Assembly: GCF_038443385.1 (NCBI RefSeq)
Contig: NZ_CP151726.1
Span: 6,076,001 to 6,140,000 of the forward strand
Direction of reading: 5' to 3'
Source: Stieleria varia
Lineage (GTDB): Bacteria; Planctomycetota; Planctomycetia; Pirellulales; Pirellulaceae
DNA length: 64,000 bases
Position numbers and translations under genes: made by a program
Notes under the pieces: generated by a model
Databases searched by the model: none
What the model was told of the DNA's origin: nothing
Seen by the model: only the letters and a program-made list of their open reading frames with translations
Part shown: positions 8,710 through 17,249 of the stretch, piece by piece
Layout: every line of letters starts with the position of its first letter
Numbering within the stretch: the first letter of the stretch is position 1

Positions 8710-10782
8710 TCAGCGCTGCACGACCAATTGCTTTCCCCTGACGATCGTTTTGCCGAAGTGGGCAAATGGAGTGAATCGGAGTGGCCCACTGCCGAGAGCA
8801 CTGGCGTCGACAGTGACGGTACCCTGTGAGTCGTCCAACCTCGCTACCTCGGAGCCAAAGTGCATCAAGCGGATCGAATCCGCCCCGGGGCACGTTAGCG
8901 AGAGTTTAATCTGCTGACCCTCGTTCGCAGCGATTTTTTCCGTCGGATCCTTTGTTGGATCGTCTTTTGGGGCATCAGCCGCCATTGCGGAGGGCGAAGG
9001 ATGTGGACCCTGCAGCTCGATTTCTTCGATGAACCCTACTTGCGGCATCGTCGGGTCCGCTCCGATCAGTGTGGCGCGAATCTCAAGGACACCCGATGCA
9101 TCTGCTGGCAAGTTGATCCGAATTTTCGGAACGGCAGGTGATGTCTGCGCCATGCGACCTTCGACCAAGATATTGATGGCGACCGTGTTTGTTTTTGGCA
9201 GCGTCAACCCCAGAGCACGTCGCTGCAGCTCGATCATCGTTTGCCCCTCGGTTGCCAGTTGCATGTCGATCAGTTCTGCCGGCGCACGGGAAAAGGGTTG
9301 TGTCATGGGATCGCCGACGATCAGCAATTGATAAGGCGATGCCACGGACAAGTAAAACGCTTCGATGGCCGAGACACCTTTGGCATAGAAGGCGTACATC
9401 ATGGGCAGCGGGAATTTTTGTTGCAACGCGTAGGGTTCTGCGACCGCGCCACTGCTCATCGCTGCTCCGGCATGCAAGAACTCAGTCAGCTTGGTATGTC
9501 CATCCAAGTTGTAGGCACCACCGAGGCTGGTCAGGTTCTCCGCGATCGACCCAGGAACGAGTTTCCAAGGCATCGATCGGAATTGGATCGTTGGACGCCC
9601 GGTCATCAAGCCGACGATCGCCCCGCCCTCGGCGGGTTGGTCACCCGAAAAGACTTCCGTTTGATGCCCCATTTCTTGCAACGCAACCAACGCGTTGGCC
9701 ATGCCTGGCTTTCGCGTCTTCGAACGGACTCCGGGATGGCCCGAGAAAGCAAAACGAGCTTGGGGGAACGTACGATCGGCGGTGGCCGCTCGTTGCAGTA
9801 CCGCGACGGCTTGGTCCACCGTGCTGCCGCGTGGATGGACCACGGCCAAGCAGCAGGACATCAGGTACGGAATCCCACCTTGTTTGACCGGCATGTAGGA
9901 ACCATTGAGCGCCCAGCCGAGATCGCCGCGAAATCCGACAGGCCCCTGTGAGGCAATGGGCAAGTCATCCAACGCGGTCACCATCGCACTGAGTCCGTCG
10001 CGATCCAACAGTTCCGACAGCACGACGCTCTCTTGCAGGTACCGTCGTGAAGACCAGCCGGATTTGATCGCCGCAGTGAGGAGCTCGACGGCCTTGTCAG
10101 ATTGCTCTGCGTGCTGGAAACATTCGGCGGAACGAATGGCCAACGCGGCGGTGTAGGGCGTCTTGGCAAACAGTTCTTGATACCTTTCTGCCGCATCCGC
10201 GTACCGACCGTCCAGTCTCAGTTTCTCAGCGTCTTCGAATGCGCTGCGACGATCGTCGAGATAAGGATTGGTGAATGTTCTCTCGAAATCGCCTCGGGCA
10301 TAGAAATTCGCACCGAGACTCAGGAACGCAGGGTTATTGTCCAGCAGAAAGCGGTACAGATAGGTTGCCCCGTTGATCGACGCGACGGGCAACTGATACT
10401 TTTTGATCGTCGGCTCTTTGATCTGATCGGTAAAGGATTTGATCCCCACCATCGTTGGGAAATCTGCCGAATATGCGATCACCCGCGTGTGCGATGCCAA
10501 GCCACGGCTATCGATCTGCGTCAACAAGGGCTTCAGGATCTTGTCTCGGAAGGGTTCATACTCGACCAGTAATCCCGAGGGCACATCCGACAAGACCACC
10601 ACATTGCTGCTCGGAATATTTCGCAACTGCACATAGTGATTGGCGATCGTTCTGGAAACCTGGGACGAGCCGTTGACGACCACAATGATGTTTTCGGAGC
10701 TGATCCCGGCGACGGCGGAGTTGGCAATACTCAGCATACCGACGACAAGCAGGGGGATCAGTCCGCGAATGACAGAGTGCAT
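8710..10782 (-). CDS. Secreted TIGR03790-like protein
   Basis: 691 residues from ATG 10782 (MHSVIRGLIPLLVVGMLSIA...), which gives a clean signal peptide cleaved near AVAG; the open frame extends upstream without family features. The mature N-terminus SSENIIVVVNGSSQVSRTIANHYVQLRNIPSSNVVVL matches what I remember of the TIGR03790 family, found in planctomycetes and scattered other bacteria, function unknown. A central GALAYNLDGHTKL-like region and a TPR-like stretch (EDAEKLRLDGRYADAAERYQELF, about residues 180-245) are visible. The C-terminal 130 residues look like a beta-sandwich. It lies between the lipoprotein and the aminotransferase on the same strand. Confidence 0.75.
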   Translation of the reverse strand: MHSVIRGLIPLLVVGMLSIANSAVAGISSENIIVVVNGSSQVSRTIANHYVQLRNIPSSNVVVLSDVPSGLLVEYEPFRDKILKPLLTQIDSRGLASHTRVIAYSADFPTMVGIKSFTDQIKEPTIKKYQLPVASINGATYLYRFLLDNNPAFLSLGANFYARGDFERTFTNPYLDDRRSAFEDAEKLRLDGRYADAAERYQELFAKTPYTAALAIRSAECFQHAEQSDKAVELLTAAIKSGWSSRRYLQESVVLSELLDRDGLSAMVTALDDLPIASQGPVGFRGDLGWALNGSYMPVKQGGIPYLMSCCLAVVHPRGSTVDQAVAVLQRAATADRTFPQARFAFSGHPGVRSKTRKPGMANALVALQEMGHQTEVFSGDQPAEGGAIVGLMTGRPTIQFRSMPWKLVPGSIAENLTSLGGAYNLDGHTKLTEFLHAGAAMSSGAVAEPYALQQKFPLPMMYAFYAKGVSAIEAFYLSVASPYQLLIVGDPMTQPFSRAPAELIDMQLATEGQTMIELQRRALGLTLPKTNTVAINILVEGRMAQTSPAVPKIRINLPADASGVLEIRATLIGADPTMPQVGFIEEIELQGPHPSPSAMAADAPKDDPTKDPTEKIAANEGQQIKLSLTCPGADSIRLMHFGSEVARLDDSQGTVTVDASALGSGPLRFTPFAHFGKTIVRGKQLVVQR

Positions 10783-10861
10783 GGATATTACTCGCAAGTG
10801 AAATTGAAAATCAGTATCGCAACGCTTGCGACCCACGACCCGCTTTCGCGTTGACAAGAAT

Positions 10862-11749
10862 TTACCTCGCGGCGGCGAATGCATCCTGCAGTCGGCGACA
10901 GACCGGCCCAGCAGTTCCGTCGGCTATCATGGCACCATTGATCGAATTGGCAAACCACAAACCGGTATCCGTCCCCATCAACAGGACTTCATCGGCCAGT
11001 GAAAGCATCTCGGGTGTGATCACACCTTTCTCCCAGGTTATCGCAAGCCGTGCCGCGATTCGCTCAATGAATGCTTGTGTGACACCACCCAGGATTTGCG
11101 AGTCAACAGGCGAAAGAATGCTGCCTTCGCGGACGACCGCCACGTTGCAGACGCTGGTTTCCGTCACAGACCCGTCAGCGTCGAGCAGCAAACCGATGGC
11201 ATTCACATCGCTGGCCTTGGCAAATTGGTCTGCCAAGTAATAGTGTAACCGACAGCGAACCTTGATTTGACGAGACCAAGATTCGGGGGGCGGCTGAACA
11301 ACGGGAGTGATCACAACCGGCTGACCAAGAGAATGATGCAGATGGATTCGATCGTGGTCGAGCGATTGAAGATGAACCGCCAGAGTGGAACGATTCTCAG
11401 ATGCGACTCCGGGAGTGGCAAACATCGTTAAACCCACGTCTCCTTGCCGCGATACCCAATCGGAGTTTCGCTGCAAGAGCTCCGCAAAGAGTGACTTCAG
11501 TGTTTCTTTGTCGGGCAAATCGCCCAGCAAGAGTGCGGCACTGGTCTGCTGCCAGCGATCCAGGTGTGCGTCGACTTCAAAGAGTCGTCCGTCATAGGTC
11601 CTCATTCGCTCCACTGCGATGACGGCTTGGCGAAACCCGATGTCATCGGCTGAGATCGTCAACTCATCCGGTCGGACCCACGCACCACTCAGGAATGCCC
11701 ACTCTGGCTTGCCAGTGGGCACTGCGTCACTGACTGGAATGGGTGGCAT
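10862..11749 (-). CDS. Class IV aminotransferase (branched-chain aminotransferase / aminodeoxychorismate lyase-like)
   Basis: 295 residues from ATG 11749; a TTG six bases upstream is also possible. It is a fold-type IV PLP enzyme: ISADDIGFRQAVIAVERMRTYDGRLFEVDAHLDR is the conserved N-terminal strand-helix, IKVRCRLHYYLADQFAK carries the expected lysine region, and GLLLDADGSVTETSVCNVAVV with ILGGVTQAFIE forms the PLP-phosphate-binding part. Family members transaminate branched-chain or D-amino acids or release 4-aminobenzoate; the substrate cannot be read from the sequence. It overlaps the 3' end of the upstream hydrolase gene by 23 bp, suggesting translational coupling. Confidence 0.85.
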   Translation of the reverse strand: MPPIPVSDAVPTGKPEWAFLSGAWVRPDELTISADDIGFRQAVIAVERMRTYDGRLFEVDAHLDRWQQTSAALLLGDLPDKETLKSLFAELLQRNSDWVSRQGDVGLTMFATPGVASENRSTLAVHLQSLDHDRIHLHHSLGQPVVITPVVQPPPESWSRQIKVRCRLHYYLADQFAKASDVNAIGLLLDADGSVTETSVCNVAVVREGSILSPVDSQILGGVTQAFIERIAARLAITWEKGVITPEMLSLADEVLLMGTDTGLWFANSINGAMIADGTAGPVCRRLQDAFAAAR

Positions 11750-12695
11750 TTGCAAATTCGCTCAACTGATTGATCAATCGTGACATATCACGGCCGGCGT
11801 AACATTGCTTTTCGTAGTAATCGAGTTCAGCGTGACGCAGGCCAATGGTTTGGCTGCAGTTGCGAGCATACACGGGCAACGTTGAACCATCGTACCGGGG
11901 TGCAAATGAACGTGGACCGCTGTAACCCAGGGCCATCGTCGATCTGTCACGGTCGAGTTTCCAAAACTGTCTGAGTACCGCGTCTCGTCGATTGTACATC
12001 AAACCGAGTTCGTTGATGTTTTGACAGGCATTGCGATAGACCCCACATGCACTCATCGCCCGCGCGTCCATGGCCGGTGCGACAAAACCGACTTGAAAGT
12101 GTTCGCCGACCCGATGTTCGCCCGGCAGAGTACGTCCACTGATGTTCCCACCCGCCAACGCGTGCAACGCTCCTCCGATAATCCGGCATCCAAAGCTATA
12201 GCCGATCAAGCCTATTGGCTGACCAACGTCGGTCTGGTTGGCCAGGAACCATGCCAAGTACAACGCTTGCGCGTCGGTCCGCTTCGCTTTCTCTCGTGCG
12301 TCTTCCAGCAGAATGCCGTCTTTCTCGCTCGGCCAGCTCCAAATCAGCCAATCGATCGGCTGTTGATTTCGAAACTGTCGGACACTGTTGTGAACCGACA
12401 TCGCACGCGACAGCAGGTCCTCGCTTTCCATCCGATTTCCGTGCACATAGATGATCAGCGGTCGATACGGGCGTGCACGAAAATCTTCCCACTCCACTCG
12501 ATAGCTCCGTCCGCATTCCATGCGACGGAGGTCCAAGCTAGGACTTTCCAAGTCTGCCGAACAAGCGTTGTACGAAAGATGACGAGTGTTCAACAGCCAA
12601 TGTTGATCCGCCACGCACACTGCATCGTCTGCAAATGAGCGCGTCGAACAGACCAACAGGACTGTTGTAGCGATAAGGAAAGTCAGGCGGGTCAT
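11727..12695 (-). CDS. Secreted alpha/beta hydrolase
   Basis: 322 residues from ATG 12695 (MTRLTFLIATTVLLVCSTRSFA, a signal peptide). IIYVHGNRMES is the oxyanion-hole strand and LIGYSFGCRIIGGALHAL the nucleophile elbow (GYSFG). It therefore looks like a serine hydrolase acting outside the cytoplasm. The general layout (VHGN, then D, Ser elbow, Arg-rich helix) resembles the DUF900-type hydrolases. Eight or more cysteines in the mature part would allow disulphides. It overlaps the aminotransferase gene downstream. Confidence 0.75.
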   Translation of the reverse strand: MTRLTFLIATTVLLVCSTRSFADDAVCVADQHWLLNTRHLSYNACSADLESPSLDLRRMECGRSYRVEWEDFRARPYRPLIIYVHGNRMESEDLLSRAMSVHNSVRQFRNQQPIDWLIWSWPSEKDGILLEDAREKAKRTDAQALYLAWFLANQTDVGQPIGLIGYSFGCRIIGGALHALAGGNISGRTLPGEHRVGEHFQVGFVAPAMDARAMSACGVYRNACQNINELGLMYNRRDAVLRQFWKLDRDRSTMALGYSGPRSFAPRYDGSTLPVYARNCSQTIGLRHAELDYYEKQCYAGRDMSRLINQLSEFANATHSSQ

Positions 12696-12863
12696 GATGG
12701 CGAGATGTCCAAGAAATGAGCGCGGTGTGTTGCGTGGGGACAACGAATTGTTGCTGAAAAAAAACGATGTTGCGTTTGCACATCACTCTCCACGTTCTAC
12801 TTTTGAGCGGTCTCCTGTTTGAGGCCATCGAATGTACTCACTGTACCTATCACGGAAAGTTCG

Positions 12864-13379
12864 ATGAAGAATCGCATTTTGACAATTGTGGCAGCTAGCA
12901 CGCTGCTTTGCCTGACCACCGGTTGCGGCACCGTTCGCAATTTCCTGTTTGGCCGCGGTGCCGGGTGCGGCCTGTGCCGTAGCAACGCATCGATCCTGCC
13001 TCAGCCTGCATCGGTCCCCGTCGCTCCGCCCGCCTGTGGCTTGACTCAACCCGAACCCACCTGCGGCTACCCCGCACAAAACACTTGCGGGTGCCAGACA
13101 CCTGCGACTTGTGGAACCTGCTCTCCATCATCCAACTCCTACGGTCCCGTGTCATCGGGCTACGCCCCTGATCCGTACAGCGGAATCATCGGCAGCTCGG
13201 TCGATGGCGGTTACATCCAGGGCGAAGTCATCAACGGTGCACCGACCTACGGTGGAACCGAAGGTTGGTACGAGCGCCCCGGCACGTCGACTCAGCAGTC
13301 CTATAAAGTCGATCGCGACGGAGCACGAATCGTGAGCGAAGATCCATTGCCCCCCGGTGCGATCGCACCGGGAATCTAA
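12864..13379 (+). CDS. Small Cys-rich lipoprotein
   Basis: 171 residues from ATG 12864, with GGAAAG upstream. MKNRILTIVAASTLLCLTTGC is a lipoprotein signal with Cys21 as acceptor. The mature protein has a cysteine-rich first half (GCGLCRS, ACGLTQPEPTCGYP, NTCGCQTPATCGTC) and a Gly/Tyr/Ser-rich second half. It resembles small envelope lipoproteins common in planctomycetes, but I cannot assign a function. It is divergent from the hydrolase gene and its stop is followed immediately by an inverted-repeat element. Confidence 0.8.
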   Translation: MKNRILTIVAASTLLCLTTGCGTVRNFLFGRGAGCGLCRSNASILPQPASVPVAPPACGLTQPEPTCGYPAQNTCGCQTPATCGTCSPSSNSYGPVSSGYAPDPYSGIIGSSVDGGYIQGEVINGAPTYGGTEGWYERPGTSTQQSYKVDRDGARIVSEDPLPPGAIAPGI

Positions 13380-13492
13380 TGGTCTGGGACAGCTAGAAGT
13401 TAGGGTTGAACGTAGTGGATCTTGCCAAAGATCCCACCGCTACAGGATCTTTAACAAGATCCACTACCCTAAAAATAAGTTGTCCCAGACCA
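13380..13492. repeat. 113-bp inverted-repeat element (MITE-like)
   Basis: It begins TGGTCTGGGACAGCT and ends in AGTTGTCCCAGACCA. Inside are TTAGGG / CCCTAA and GTAGTGGATCTTG / CAAGATCCACTAC, so nearly the whole element folds into one hairpin. It touches the stop codon of the lipoprotein gene. A flanking target duplication is not evident. The rest of the gap to 13683 holds nothing I recognise. Confidence 0.8.
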
Positions 13493-13683
13493 CTATTGGT
13501 TGAGCGATCGAAACACCAAAAAACCGACGATATCAAAACGAAGCTCGCCGACGCTCTGCTGAGGCGAATTAGAATAAATGGGATGAAACCCGCACAGTGA
13601 GTAGCGATCGGGCGTGAGCCGACATTCTCGGCTCACGCTTCGATCGTTTCTTCGCTCAGTCTGATACTCAGCGATACTTGGCC

Positions 13684-14667
13684 ATGAAATCTGCAAACAC
13701 ATTCTCACGACGAACGTTGCTCGGTGCCGCCACCGCACTGGCTTGCCACTCGTCGATGCGTTGTCTGGCTCAAGACAGTCAGGCAGAAACCACGGCGCCA
13801 TCGAGATTGACTTACGAGTCGCCCAAAGCCAGTCGGTGGAAGATCGGATTGATTTTGGACACGCCCGTAACCTGCGTGAACGTACAAGCCACTTTTCCTG
13901 TTCCGGTGAACTGGCCCGAGCAAGAGGTCACGGTTCGCTCGCAAAACATCGATCCGCGGGTTTCCAAGTGGGCCGTACGCAGCATCGCGGGCGGTGCCAA
14001 GCAAGTCGTCCTGCAGATCCCCCAAGTCGTTGCCGGAACAACCGCGGAAGTCACTTTTGAGTTGGATATCGAACGATCGCGAATCATGCCCCCGGCGAAG
14101 ACCGACGACTTGGTCATCCCCAAAAAGCTCGACCGCGATCTGATGATGTTCATGGGAAAGAGCCCGCAAATCGATTTGACCGCACGCGGCATCCTGGCGG
14201 CATCCAAGGAAGTCGCAGAAAAGGAAGCTCAATCCGATTGGGAGCGTGTCGAACTAATCTATGACTACGTGCGTGAGAAAGTTCAGTACGTCGAAGGTGA
14301 CTTGAAGAACGCGTCAGATGCACTGAAGGACGGGACCGGCGACTGCGAAGAAATGACCAGTTTGTTTGTCGCGATGTGTCGCAATGCAAAGGTACCGGCT
14401 CGAATGGTCTGGATCCCCGGACATTGTTACCCAGAGTTTTACCTGGAAGACCCCGAGGGCAACGGACACTGGTTCCCTTGCCAAGCCGCCGGCACCAGAC
14501 AGTTCGGTCGCATGGACGAGTATCGACCCGTATTGCAAAAGGGTGACCGTTTCAAGGTTCCCGAGAAACGCGAAACGGTTCGCTATGTCGCGGAGTTCTT
14601 TAAGTGCGACCGCCGCGGCAGCGGAACACCCCGACCAAACTTTGTACGTGAACAACTCGACGTGTAG
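13684..14667 (+). CDS. Tat-exported transglutaminase-like protein
   Basis: 327 residues from ATG 13684; a TTG two codons earlier is less likely. The N-terminus has SRRTLLGAATALA, a twin-arginine export signal. The C-terminal half is a transglutaminase-like (papain-fold) domain: WERVELIYDYVREKVQYVEG, then DGTGDCEEMTSLFVAMCRNAKVPARMVW with Cys221 as nucleophile, GHCYPEFYL with His247, and Asp256. The N-terminal 150 residues are beta-rich. Family members act as proteases or amidases. It is convergent with the aldehyde dehydrogenase gene, only 9 bp apart. Confidence 0.88.
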   Translation: MKSANTFSRRTLLGAATALACHSSMRCLAQDSQAETTAPSRLTYESPKASRWKIGLILDTPVTCVNVQATFPVPVNWPEQEVTVRSQNIDPRVSKWAVRSIAGGAKQVVLQIPQVVAGTTAEVTFELDIERSRIMPPAKTDDLVIPKKLDRDLMMFMGKSPQIDLTARGILAASKEVAEKEAQSDWERVELIYDYVREKVQYVEGDLKNASDALKDGTGDCEEMTSLFVAMCRNAKVPARMVWIPGHCYPEFYLEDPEGNGHWFPCQAAGTRQFGRMDEYRPVLQKGDRFKVPEKRETVRYVAEFFKCDRRGSGTPRPNFVREQLDV

Positions 14668-14676
14668 TTGACCCTC

Positions 14677-16260
14677 TCAGCCTTGCACCCACTGGCCGTC
14701 AACACGACGCCAAGTTTTTCCGGTCGGTGTTTTGTCTTGCAGGATCGCCGGCAAGCGTGAGGGGCGGACGTTGTCGTAGCTGGTCAGCTTACCGAAACGC
14801 AGCAGGCTGCCGGGAACGCCCACAGCGGTGAAACCGGGATGACCGGTGGCCGGGTAGGGACCGCCGTGATTCATTGCGGCGCTAACCGCGACGCCGGTGG
14901 GCATCTTGTCGTTGAGCATTCGCCCGACTTTGGGAATCAACTCAAAGGCCACGCGATCGTAGGCGGCATCGTCACTGCCGTCGGTTTCACTGCCCTCGGT
15001 TTCACTGTAGATGCAACCGGTCAAGTTGCCTTCCATCCGCGAGATCACTTCGCAGAGTTCGTCCACGTCCTTGGCGACGACCATCAACGACGCGTTCCCG
15101 AACGCTTCCGTTTGAAATCCGTCTGGATCGCTCAGGAACGCTTGCCCCGTCGTCCGCATCAGCGTGTTGGCAAGCGCACAACGATTGGGTTCACTTTCAC
15201 CGCCACCGACCAACAATTCAGCGCCCAGACCGACCAGCGTGGAGATGCTGGCGGAAAGGCTGGACGCGACGGCGGGTGACAGCAGTGTGCCCGATGGCGT
15301 CGACGAGTACTTTTCCTTGACCGCGGAAATGAAGTTTTCTGTTGCATCGCCCTCGACCATCAGCACAACACCTGGATTGGTGCAAAACTGACCCGCACCC
15401 ATCAACGCGCTACCAACAAACTCACCGACGATCTCTTCGCCACGCGTCTTCAGAGCGCCAGGTAGCAGTACCACGGGGTTGACGCTGGAGAGTTCCAGAT
15501 AGATCGGTTTGCCTGCCGAATCGGCGGCGGCTTTCAATTTCAGGCCGGCATTGCGGCTGCCCGTGTATCCTGTCGCTCCCACACGTGGATCGGAAACCAA
15601 ACGCTCTCCGTCGGCGTGGCTGGTACGGTAAATCAATTGCACGGTCGCCAGAGGCAAGCTGGTTTGACGCAGCGCTTCCAACGCTTCCACGGCAAACAGT
15701 CTTGTCGTTTCGGGGTGCGAACTGTTGGCTTTTCCGATCACGGGGTTGCCAGCGGCGATCGCGGCGGCAAAGTCGCCACCGGAGACACTGCCAAAGGCAA
15801 AGGGAAAATTATTGGGACCGAACACACAGACGGGGCCGAGTGGTTCGTAGCACGAGCGAATGCCCGCTTGAGAATCGATCGTCGCCATCGCCCAGTCGCC
15901 CGATCTGGCGGCCGCGGCCGCGGCTCGAAGCTGTCCCGTGGTTCGTGGCAGCTCGCCATCGGCCAACCGTGGACTGGCGGGTAATCCGGTTTCGGCCACC
16001 GCAGCGGCGACCAATGCGTCCTTGGCGGCGGCGATTCGATCCGCGTAGACCTCCAGGAACTCCGCGATTTTTTCGGCGGGCAAACGACGTAACTCGGCGG
16101 CGGCGGCAACCGCTGCGTCCAACGCTGCATCACAGTCCGACCATTTGCTGACGGGGAACGCGGCGTTGAGCTTCTCGTTCTTGTTTGGATCGGTGGCTTG
16201 AAAGGTTTCGGTGGAATCAGCGTCGCGCCATTGGCCGGCGATCAATACGGGTTGAGTCAT
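14677..16260 (-). CDS. Aldehyde dehydrogenase, 2,5-dioxovalerate (alpha-ketoglutaric semialdehyde) dehydrogenase-like
   Basis: 527 residues, the length of the NADP-dependent alpha-ketoglutaric semialdehyde dehydrogenase group. Conserved blocks: GPVCVFGPNNFPFAFGSVSGGDFAAA, general base Glu256 in YLELSSVNPVVLLPGAL, catalytic Cys293 in GAGQFCTNPG, and the C-terminal VAVSAAMNHGGPYPATGHPGFTAVG. This enzyme would oxidise 2,5-dioxopentanoate to 2-oxoglutarate. The FAH-family dehydratase-like gene that would make that substrate lies 74 bp upstream on the same strand, which supports the assignment. Confidence 0.85.
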   Translation of the reverse strand: MTQPVLIAGQWRDADSTETFQATDPNKNEKLNAAFPVSKWSDCDAALDAAVAAAAELRRLPAEKIAEFLEVYADRIAAAKDALVAAAVAETGLPASPRLADGELPRTTGQLRAAAAAARSGDWAMATIDSQAGIRSCYEPLGPVCVFGPNNFPFAFGSVSGGDFAAAIAAGNPVIGKANSSHPETTRLFAVEALEALRQTSLPLATVQLIYRTSHADGERLVSDPRVGATGYTGSRNAGLKLKAAADSAGKPIYLELSSVNPVVLLPGALKTRGEEIVGEFVGSALMGAGQFCTNPGVVLMVEGDATENFISAVKEKYSSTPSGTLLSPAVASSLSASISTLVGLGAELLVGGGESEPNRCALANTLMRTTGQAFLSDPDGFQTEAFGNASLMVVAKDVDELCEVISRMEGNLTGCIYSETEGSETDGSDDAAYDRVAFELIPKVGRMLNDKMPTGVAVSAAMNHGGPYPATGHPGFTAVGVPGSLLRFGKLTSYDNVRPSRLPAILQDKTPTGKTWRRVDGQWVQG

Positions 16261-16334
16261 GGATATTTATGTGAGGTTGTGATGGAGAATGTTCAGGTTG
16301 GCTTGGGCGTTCCGACTGCGATGTGCGTTTCAAC

Positions 16335-17210
16335 TCAGGCGTCGCCTTGAACGATCGTGTTGCTGAGGGTACCCACGTGGTCGATGGTGATATTGACGAC
16401 ATCACCGGCTTGCAAAGTAAACTCGCTCGTCGGAACGATTCCCGTTCCTGTCATCAGGAATGCGCCTCCTGGAAAGGAGTTGTCGCGGGCGAGCCACCCA
16501 ACCAGATCATCAAACTTGCGAGCCATGGCGGCCGCTGAGGTCTGTTGATCAAAAACGACTTGATCGTCACGAACGATTTTCAAGTCAACGCCGATTTGAT
16601 CGACCGGTGGCAAGCTCTCCATGAGCGTGATCCACGGCCCCAGTCCGGCGCATTGGTCGTAGCACTTGGCTTGTGGCAAGTAGAGCGGATTCTCGCCCTC
16701 GATGTCGCGAGAACTCATGTCGTTGCCGACGGTCAATCCCACGATTCGCATCTTAGGGTTCAAGACCAGCGTGATCTCTGGCTCGGGCACATTCCAAGTC
16801 GCATCATTGCGGATACGCAATGGTTGTCCGTGTCCGCTGACTCGGTGCGGTGTCGCTTTGAAAAACAACTCCGGCCTGTCTGCGTTGTAAACACGATCGT
16901 AACAAGATGCAGCGGCCTCGGATTCTTCCATCCGTGCCGTCTGGCTTTTCTTGTAGGTCACACCGGCCGCCCAAACTTCCTGATGGTCGATCGGAGGCAG
17001 CCAGCGGGTCTGGGCGTCGATTTCCACCGGAGAATCTGTTTCCAAAGAACGCACGCAGGCGATAGGATCATCCGTTGCCAGAATGTCCGCGAGCGTTTGC
17101 GTCGCGGTGCCCGCGAGTTTCAGTGGAATCAATTGGTTGACTTGGACGATCGCCACGCGAGGCGTGTCGGAACCGTCGATAAATTTTGTTACTTTCATAG
17201 ACGACAACAT
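16335..17210 (-). CDS. Fumarylacetoacetase-family protein, probable 2-keto-3-deoxy-pentonate dehydratase
   Basis: 291 residues from ATG 17210 (GGGGAG 12 nt upstream); ATG 17198 (MKVTKFIDG) is the alternative. FAH-fold signatures: [51 protein letters not shown] with the acidic metal ligands, [31 protein letters not shown], and [20 protein letters not shown]. The YKKS/ARMEES and FFKATPHRV pattern fits the 2-keto-3-deoxy-arabonate/xylonate dehydratase branch rather than catechol-pathway members. Paired with the downstream dehydrogenase it would supply the last steps of the Weimberg-type route from pentonates to 2-oxoglutarate. The substrate sugar is not known. Confidence 0.82.
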   Translation of the reverse strand: MLSSMKVTKFIDGSDTPRVAIVQVNQLIPLKLAGTATQTLADILATDDPIACVRSLETDSPVEIDAQTRWLPPIDHQEVWAAGVTYKKSQTARMEESEAAASCYDRVYNADRPELFFKATPHRVSGHGQPLRIRNDATWNVPEPEITLVLNPKMRIVGLTVGNDMSSRDIEGENPLYLPQAKCYDQCAGLGPWITLMESLPPVDQIGVDLKIVRDDQVVFDQQTSAAAMARKFDDLVGWLARDNSFPGGAFLMTGTGIVPTSEFTLQAGDVVNITIDHVGTLSNTIVQGDA

Positions 17211-17249
17211 ATCTCATTTACGCTCCCCATGGGAGGATCGGTACGGGTC

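Noticed and set aside
15585..16151. Plus-strand ORF of 188 codons
   Set aside because: Arg/Pro-rich frame antisense to the aldehyde dehydrogenase; a composition shadow.
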